This document shows positions 44,192 through 48,940 of a stretch of 48,940 bases of DNA, piece after piece. This DNA is from Clostridiaceae bacterium. Its GTDB lineage: Bacteria > Bacillota > Clostridia > UBA1212 > DUPL01. The stretch is taken from positions 1-48,940 of the forward strand of contig DUPL01000048.1 in the NCBI GenBank assembly GCA_012838385.1, given 5' to 3'. How positions within the stretch are numbered: position 1 is the stretch's first letter; each line of letters opens with the position of its first letter. A program made the translations under genes and the position numbers. The notes beneath the pieces were generated by a model, which was not told the DNA's origin, made no database searches, and was given only the letters and a program-made list of their open reading frames with translations.

Positions 44192-44355
44192 GAGAATCTC
44201 CTTTCTGACGTATCGATTTCTTCTATTCAAGGATATCACACAGAAGTGTTTACTGCAATTATCCTCTTCTCTAAAATAAATCATGGCGTTTTTTTGTATA
44301 TTTAAAAAGCTATTAAAAATATTAGATCTATGTAAACTTATGTCTGAAATGTGAA

Positions 44356-44384
44356 TTGACTGGTATGTTTTGTGTTGTTATAAT
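44356..44384 (+). promoter_or_regulatory. Strong sigma-A promoter with extended -10
   Basis: TTGACT (44356-44361), 17-base spacer, TATAAT (44379-44384) preceded by TGT. It drives the 44440-45291 pair. Confidence 0.88.
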
Positions 44385-44439
44385 TTGACGAATATATTAC
44401 GAATTCATGTGAATTGAATATTTGGAAGGAGAATTTAAT

Positions 44440-45291
44440 ATGCTTAGAAAAACAATTATATGTGTATTACTAATGTTGATGGTGTTTTCTTTGTCATTCT
44501 CACACGCCGAAGAGTCATATGTAGTATATGACTTTACTGAACCCGAGTACAACTGGGCCGGTGAAAATGAGAATCTTGACTATTTTGCATATGACGATGA
44601 TGAACTTGCGTACATGGGCAAATTGTATAATGTCAATTGGGCCAGACGCTATGGAGGTGTATCCATACAAGGCAACGAACTGGATCTGGATGTATCATCT
44701 ACACAGAAAAGATTTTTAAAAATGATGGTCAGGGTGGATGAGGTTGGAGCTCAAAATGCCTTTGACAATTTTACTGCATATTACTGGTATGATGAGGATC
44801 CAAAAGATCCTAACTCTGCACATTATGTTGATCTTCCTAAGGATTGTGCAACAGCTATTTCCGGTGCCGAGGAATACATTACCCTGATATTTGATTTGGG
44901 TTGGGAAAACGAAACGGTGGAAAAAGTTACACAGTTCAGATTAGATATATTTACTGCTTCCATGGACAAGGCTGCTGTTCAAACCGACGGTGCTCATTGT
45001 GGCGAGATTTTTATTAGATACATAGGATTCTTCGATACCATGGAAGATGCTGAAAACTTCGAGATTGTTCTTCCAACAGAGGTGCCGAAAACTCCTACTC
45101 CAGAGCCCAGTGAAACAGAGCAGCCAAAGCAAACTGCAACAACAAAGCCGGTAACAACCAGTGGAAAACAGGACAAGGATGACAAGTCTGATATGGAATC
45201 CATGGTTGGGATAGTTATTGGTGGTGTTGTGGTATTGGCAGTCGTCGCAATAATACTTATTGTTGTACTACCAAAAAGGAGGAAGAGTTAA
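44440..45291 (+). CDS. Membrane-anchored small lectin-like protein, family B
   Basis: ATG at 44440 follows GGAAGGAG and begins a signal peptide (MLRKTIICVLLMLMVFSLSF). The 283-residue protein has one beta-rich domain (about 25-205) closing with IFIRYIGFFDTMEDAENF, shared with the 29227 protein, then a Pro/Thr linker (about 215-240), a membrane helix and KRRKS. Its stop and the next start share an A (TAATG), so it is translationally coupled to the 45291 six-hairpin protein. Probably presents or binds the glycan substrate of that partner (inference). Confidence 0.65.
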   Translation: MLRKTIICVLLMLMVFSLSFSHAEESYVVYDFTEPEYNWAGENENLDYFAYDDDELAYMGKLYNVNWARRYGGVSIQGNELDLDVSSTQKRFLKMMVRVDEVGAQNAFDNFTAYYWYDEDPKDPNSAHYVDLPKDCATAISGAEEYITLIFDLGWENETVEKVTQFRLDIFTASMDKAAVQTDGAHCGEIFIRYIGFFDTMEDAENFEIVLPTEVPKTPTPEPSETEQPKQTATTKPVTTSGKQDKDDKSDMESMVGIVIGGVVVLAVVAIILIVVLPKRRKS

Positions 45292-48137
45292 TGAGCAGAT
45301 CTCAATTCATAGCAATTGTCGCAGTCATATTGATTGCTGGTTTGCTCATAAGTGGAGTTTTGGTATATATGAACATTATCAAACAGCAGAGTGAGAAAGT
45401 GGAGTTTTTACATAATACGGATGAAAAAACCGTATACTACAAAGGTTTTGGTTACAGCATCGAAATTAATTATGACGGGAAGTTTCAAGTTAGCAGGTTA
45501 ATAGCCAAAGAACATAACATCCTTGCTCCTGGCAGGGGTATTTATCTGTCGTATGAAACAAAGGACCACTCCTTTTCAAGTCTTAATCTCGATGCCGACC
45601 CCGGCATCGAGATTGAAGAGATAGACGAGGAGAACTATGCTGCAGTTTTGAATTTTGAAGAGGAGAACACTCAGTACGAAGTTCGTCTAGATTTTACTCC
45701 TTATGAAACCAAAGCAACTATTAAGAGAACCATAAAAAACGAAATTAGCATAACACACCAGGGATTTCCTTCAATCAACCTTGAACAGGATGCGGTTGAA
45801 AATATTAGATGGCATCGATCAGGTTCAAACTTCTGGATAGCAGGCAAAGCGTCCAATATGAGAAACTTTCTGTCTGCTGGAGCTGGATACCTTGCTGAAA
45901 AAGGTGAAGCAGGATTTGAGCGTGGCAATGTACACAGAGGAGTTGAAGATATCACTTTCAGTCTGATTTCATCTCCTGATAAAAAGTATGCCTTCAGATT
46001 TGATGGTAGTACAGACAGGGATTACGCTACCTGTGTAAGAAGGTATGAAGACGGCGAGTTTAAACATCTTGAGATGAATGTCACTATTGCAGCACCTGAC
46101 AAAGAGCTTAGGTACCTGGGTCATGAAGATGGCTGGGGTTCTTATTCGGGCAGGACTGTGGCTCAGGATGCAAAGATTTACAGGCCGGTAAAAATGCTTG
46201 GTGGGCAGGTTGATGTTGTGGAGTTTTTCATAAGGCCTGCAGACTATAACCAATATTTTGAACTGGGTAAACTGAAAGGCTTTGATCAGGAGCTTTTATC
46301 ATACGCACTTAACAACTATGGAAGGCTTATGATTATGGACCATGACATGGGTACTGCGGTTGAGTCTCCAAACCACTTCCTTGAATTACCTGCCTTGGAA
46401 CAGCATTGGAATACCTGCATTGTTGGTTTGTTTATGGATGATGCTGCACTGGAATCTCAGAAGAACGGTTTAAAAGTAATTAGAGACAAACTTCAAGCAC
46501 TGGATGGACATATTACAAGTCCGTACCCCTGGATTACACATGACAACTGGGGCAGCAAGTACAGTGATATGATTCCTGGTTATGTTTTGGCCAATATTTA
46601 TCTGTATAACCTGACAGGCGACAAGGAATTCTTCGACTCAATGGTTGAATCCTGCATCAAGGCGTTGGAGAGCCAGGAAAAAATGTACCTGGACGGAAAG
46701 GTATGGCTGTGTAAAAATCTTGTAACTGAAAACGAACTGAACATGAATGATTACTGGGAGCACACAGCCGGCATGTACAATGGATATACCTCAGCCATGT
46801 ATTATGAAACACTAGTAAAATTCTCAACCCTTTTGGAGGCTTTATATGGAAACCAGTATGCAGATTTAGTAAATCATTATCTGAATTTGGCTGAAAAGAT
46901 TAAAGAAGACTTTAACAGACTCATGTGGAGCGACAATACAAATACCTTTCTTTATGGTTCTGATAACCTTGACATACTGTATTTGCCAGTCCAGGGAGCT
47001 GCCATAAGAGGCGGAATTGTAGACAAGGATAGAATCAAACTCATGGTAGAGTCGGTTGAAAGATATACAGCGGTATTTGATTTGCCCTTCCATGTAATGA
47101 ATGTCCTGGACATACTGAATGAAAACAGACCGGCTGACCAGTCCGATGACTACAACAAATCCATGCTAGGCATGAATGGGGGATGGTATGGAGCGCCAGA
47201 CGGTGATTTCTATTCGGGTTTCCCGATTTACGGCGACAGATCCCTAATTCCAAGATATATTAACAGGTTTACTGAACTGTTTGAGAAGACCGGATTCGTA
47301 GGCGCTACCGCATACAAGAGGGATGGAGTAACACCTGCAGACTATGGATGGTATGACAGTATGCCCACCCTGGTACATCCGATATGGGGATTGTACACTT
47401 ACGGATACGGATTCCAGCCACTGCATGACAGGCTGAATATAGCACCATTCATTCACGAAAGCATGGCGGGTAGTGTTGTTAAATACCGTTTTAGACAAGT
47501 GGATATGGAAATTACCTACAAGTCCCTTTATGAGTTTGAGCTGGTTGCAATGGATGATCCTAAAACTCCGATATACTTCCAGTTCATCAACCAGACTCCA
47601 AACAAGGAGTATGAAGTTGTGATAAACGGTAAAACACAAAAATATACTGCGGATGCAGAGGGTACGGTATCAGTTCAGGTGGAAGGCAGAAAGACTAGTG
47701 TAAAGCTGGTTGCTCCTGATGATGAAGAGATGAATATCACCAGCTTGAAAGGCAAACCTGTTATAGTCTCTTCAACAAAAAATGGTGATAGGGCTACAAC
47801 CCACTGGTCAACATGTCTTACTGATGGAGAGCATGACCTGTATTGGGTACCTAGAGCTGATGATGAAAAACCACATGCAATAGTAGCTCTGGGTGGAAAA
47901 GCAAAACTATCCACTATCGTTATCCGTTTGAAAGAAGAAGCTGGCTTGAAGTACTTCATAGAAGGTACGAACGATCCAAAGTTAAAGGATTGGAAGGTGA
48001 TTGTGGACAACTCGAAGAAAGCAACAAGTGGCACAACACTGGAACATGACTTGAAAGGCGCATACCATTACATCCGAATAAGGTTTGTGGATGCTTATCC
48101 GGAGGATATCATGATAACTGAGATTGAAACAAGGTAG
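45291..48137 (+). CDS. Membrane-tethered six-hairpin glycosidase-like protein with F5/8 type C (CBM32-like) domain
   Basis: The 948-residue protein has an N-terminal membrane segment (about residues 6-28), a beta-sandwich region (30-340), a helical (alpha/alpha)6-like region (about 370-690, with SPYPWITHDNWG, MNDYWEHTAGMYNGYTSAMYYE and MLGMNGGWYGAPDGDFYSG) and a C-terminal discoidin-like domain (about 820-948, ending ITEIET). This order suits an exo-glycosidase held on the outer membrane face. GH family cannot be set from sequence reading alone; clan members such as GH63, GH78 and GH95 share the fold. AAGGAGG precedes the coupled ATG. Confidence 0.65.
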   Translation: MSRSQFIAIVAVILIAGLLISGVLVYMNIIKQQSEKVEFLHNTDEKTVYYKGFGYSIEINYDGKFQVSRLIAKEHNILAPGRGIYLSYETKDHSFSSLNLDADPGIEIEEIDEENYAAVLNFEEENTQYEVRLDFTPYETKATIKRTIKNEISITHQGFPSINLEQDAVENIRWHRSGSNFWIAGKASNMRNFLSAGAGYLAEKGEAGFERGNVHRGVEDITFSLISSPDKKYAFRFDGSTDRDYATCVRRYEDGEFKHLEMNVTIAAPDKELRYLGHEDGWGSYSGRTVAQDAKIYRPVKMLGGQVDVVEFFIRPADYNQYFELGKLKGFDQELLSYALNNYGRLMIMDHDMGTAVESPNHFLELPALEQHWNTCIVGLFMDDAALESQKNGLKVIRDKLQALDGHITSPYPWITHDNWGSKYSDMIPGYVLANIYLYNLTGDKEFFDSMVESCIKALESQEKMYLDGKVWLCKNLVTENELNMNDYWEHTAGMYNGYTSAMYYETLVKFSTLLEALYGNQYADLVNHYLNLAEKIKEDFNRLMWSDNTNTFLYGSDNLDILYLPVQGAAIRGGIVDKDRIKLMVESVERYTAVFDLPFHVMNVLDILNENRPADQSDDYNKSMLGMNGGWYGAPDGDFYSGFPIYGDRSLIPRYINRFTELFEKTGFVGATAYKRDGVTPADYGWYDSMPTLVHPIWGLYTYGYGFQPLHDRLNIAPFIHESMAGSVVKYRFRQVDMEITYKSLYEFELVAMDDPKTPIYFQFINQTPNKEYEVVINGKTQKYTADAEGTVSVQVEGRKTSVKLVAPDDEEMNITSLKGKPVIVSSTKNGDRATTHWSTCLTDGEHDLYWVPRADDEKPHAIVALGGKAKLSTIVIRLKEEAGLKYFIEGTNDPKLKDWKVIVDNSKKATSGTTLEHDLKGAYHYIRIRFVDAYPEDIMITEIETR

Positions 48138-48141
48138 ATTC

Positions 48142-48175
48142 AAAGGGCTGTTGCATAAACGCAGCGGCCCTTTTT
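48142..48175 (+). terminator. Rho-independent terminator
   Basis: A 13-bp stem with G-T wobbles from AAAGGGC to GCCCTTT around ATAAAC, followed by TTTTT. Confidence 0.85.
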
Positions 48176-48207
48176 ATATCCTTTCAAATAAAAATTATTT
48201 TTTATTT

Positions 48208-48940
48208 TTAACACTTTATCATTTCTATTAGCCTGTTTACAAAATATTTGTAATCCTCATAACTCACCTCAGGAGGAATGAGGTGGTCAAGGGCAGGGAA
48301 GTAGCCTGGTTTGTTGAGAAGGGGTGATATTCTTTCTAGCTCTCTATCAATGGCTTCCTTTCCCTTGGCTATCTCTCTCTTGTCAATACCGCCCATCATG
48401 GCCATGTAGGGGTATTTCTCTCTCAATGCAACAACATCACATCCTGCGGCAACTTCAAAAGGAAGCATAAGATTAACGCCTGCCTCTGCAAAGATAGGTA
48501 TAAGTTCCTCGCAGTTGCCATCGGTATCCACCATAAAAACAGGAATGTCGTACTTGTCGCACAGGTCCTTGAATTTTCTGTAATTTGGCAACATGAATTC
48601 TCTGATATGTGCAGGCGAAATCAACGAGCCTTGCTTGCCCGACATATCTTCCCAGATATGCAATATGTCAACCTTTACATCCTTGCATACTCTTTCGAAC
48701 AGGTAAATCCAATAGTCTGTCAGGTAATCCATAATGTCCTTGACAAGTTCAGGTTCATCATAGAATGCCAGAAGACTACCTTCCACTCCCATCAAATCTC
48801 TCAAGGTGCCAAATATTCCGCAAGGATAAGACCCTATCTGAACAGGTCTGTCCTGATTATTCAGCATCTCTGCTATTTCAGGCCAATTTGAAGGCCATCT
48901 TGCTGCATCTTCCGGATTAAGTCTTTCTTTCTTGAAGGCT
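48208..48940 (-). CDS. URO-D/MtaA-superfamily protein, 5' end beyond the window
   Basis: The frame stays open to the window edge, 24 codons past the first internal ATG (48867), so the gene is cut off and the visible 243 residues are the C-terminal part. Motifs include GSYPCGIFGTLRDLMG, LHIWEDMSGKQGSLISP, FMVDTDGNCEELIPIF and MMGGIDKREIAKG. At the position of the MtaA zinc motif H-x-C it has D-T-D, so methyltransferase zinc chemistry as in MtaA is unlikely. This is the third member of the superfamily in 49 kb and lies after a surface glycosidase pair, on the opposite strand. Confidence 0.75.
   Translation of the reverse strand, partial: AFKKERLNPEDAARWPSNWPEIAEMLNNQDRPVQIGSYPCGIFGTLRDLMGVEGSLLAFYDEPELVKDIMDYLTDYWIYLFERVCKDVKVDILHIWEDMSGKQGSLISPAHIREFMLPNYRKFKDLCDKYDIPVFMVDTDGNCEELIPIFAEAGVNLMLPFEVAAGCDVVALREKYPYMAMMGGIDKREIAKGKEAIDRELERISPLLNKPGYFPALDHLIPPEVSYEDYKYFVNRLIEMIKC

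Noticed and set aside
273..48137. Cellulosome components
   Set aside because: Pro/Thr linkers resemble cellulosomal ones, but no dockerin calcium-binding repeat, cohesin or SLH module was found.

Overview
The window looks like chromosome from a low-to-moderate GC, Gram-positive anaerobe of the class Clostridia. The signs are strong AGGAGG-type ribosome binding sites, near-consensus sigma-A promoters, Pro/Thr-rich linkers in secreted proteins, lipoboxes, C-terminal membrane anchors ending in Lys/Arg, and a complete clostridial-type uxaB-uxaA-uxaC galacturonate set. An Acetivibrio/Hungateiclostridium-like host is a guess from style only. No rRNA, tRNA, CRISPR array, replication gene or dockerin/cohesin module was seen.

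Layout. Positions 1-123 look like the end of an insertion element with three short direct repeats. From 273 to 16561 lies a run of surface proteins: a six-hairpin glycosidase-like protein and a lectin-like partner, an LppM-like lipoprotein, an extracellular metallo-beta-lactamase-fold protein, a 974-residue orphan lipoprotein, a beta-propeller (GH43/GH130-like) lipoprotein and another lectin-like lipoprotein. Interspersed are a radical SAM protein, a cytoplasmic GH127-type enzyme and a small membrane protein. From 16751 to 24353 come a surface GH31 with a PA14 insert, a membrane-tethered GH99/71-like enzyme with a CBM9-like tail, a URO-D-family protein and an anchored orphan. From 24496 to 29964 come a sugar isomerase-like TIM barrel, a UDP-glucuronate 4-epimerase, a UDP-glucose dehydrogenase, a GH99/71-like lipoprotein and a small lectin-like lipoprotein. 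From 30118 to 41645 come GH3 plus a secreted partner, a decayed alpha/beta hydrolase, and a tight operon of GH4 (probable alpha-galacturonidase), a URO-D-family methyltransferase-like protein, uxaB, uxaA and uxaC. From 41745 to the end come an ABC exporter remnant, a second GH99-like/CBM9-like lipoprotein, a lectin-like/six-hairpin pair and a truncated URO-D-family gene.

How it may work together. Surface-tethered enzymes (GH31, GH99-like, six-hairpin, propeller) and small carbohydrate-binding-like proteins would trim a complex uronic-acid-containing glycan outside the cell. Cytoplasmic GH127, GH3 and GH4 would finish the oligosaccharides, and UxaC/UxaB/UxaA would take galacturonate to 2-keto-3-deoxygluconate. 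The same region also encodes enzymes that make UDP-glucuronate and UDP-galacturonate, so the target could be the cell's own acidic envelope glycan as well as plant pectin. No intact transporter and no recognisable transcription regulator is present in 49 kb, which is unusual for a polysaccharide utilisation locus. The repeated pairing of one enzyme with one small anchored lectin-like protein, and the URO-D-family genes next to sugar genes, are the features most likely to be new biology.
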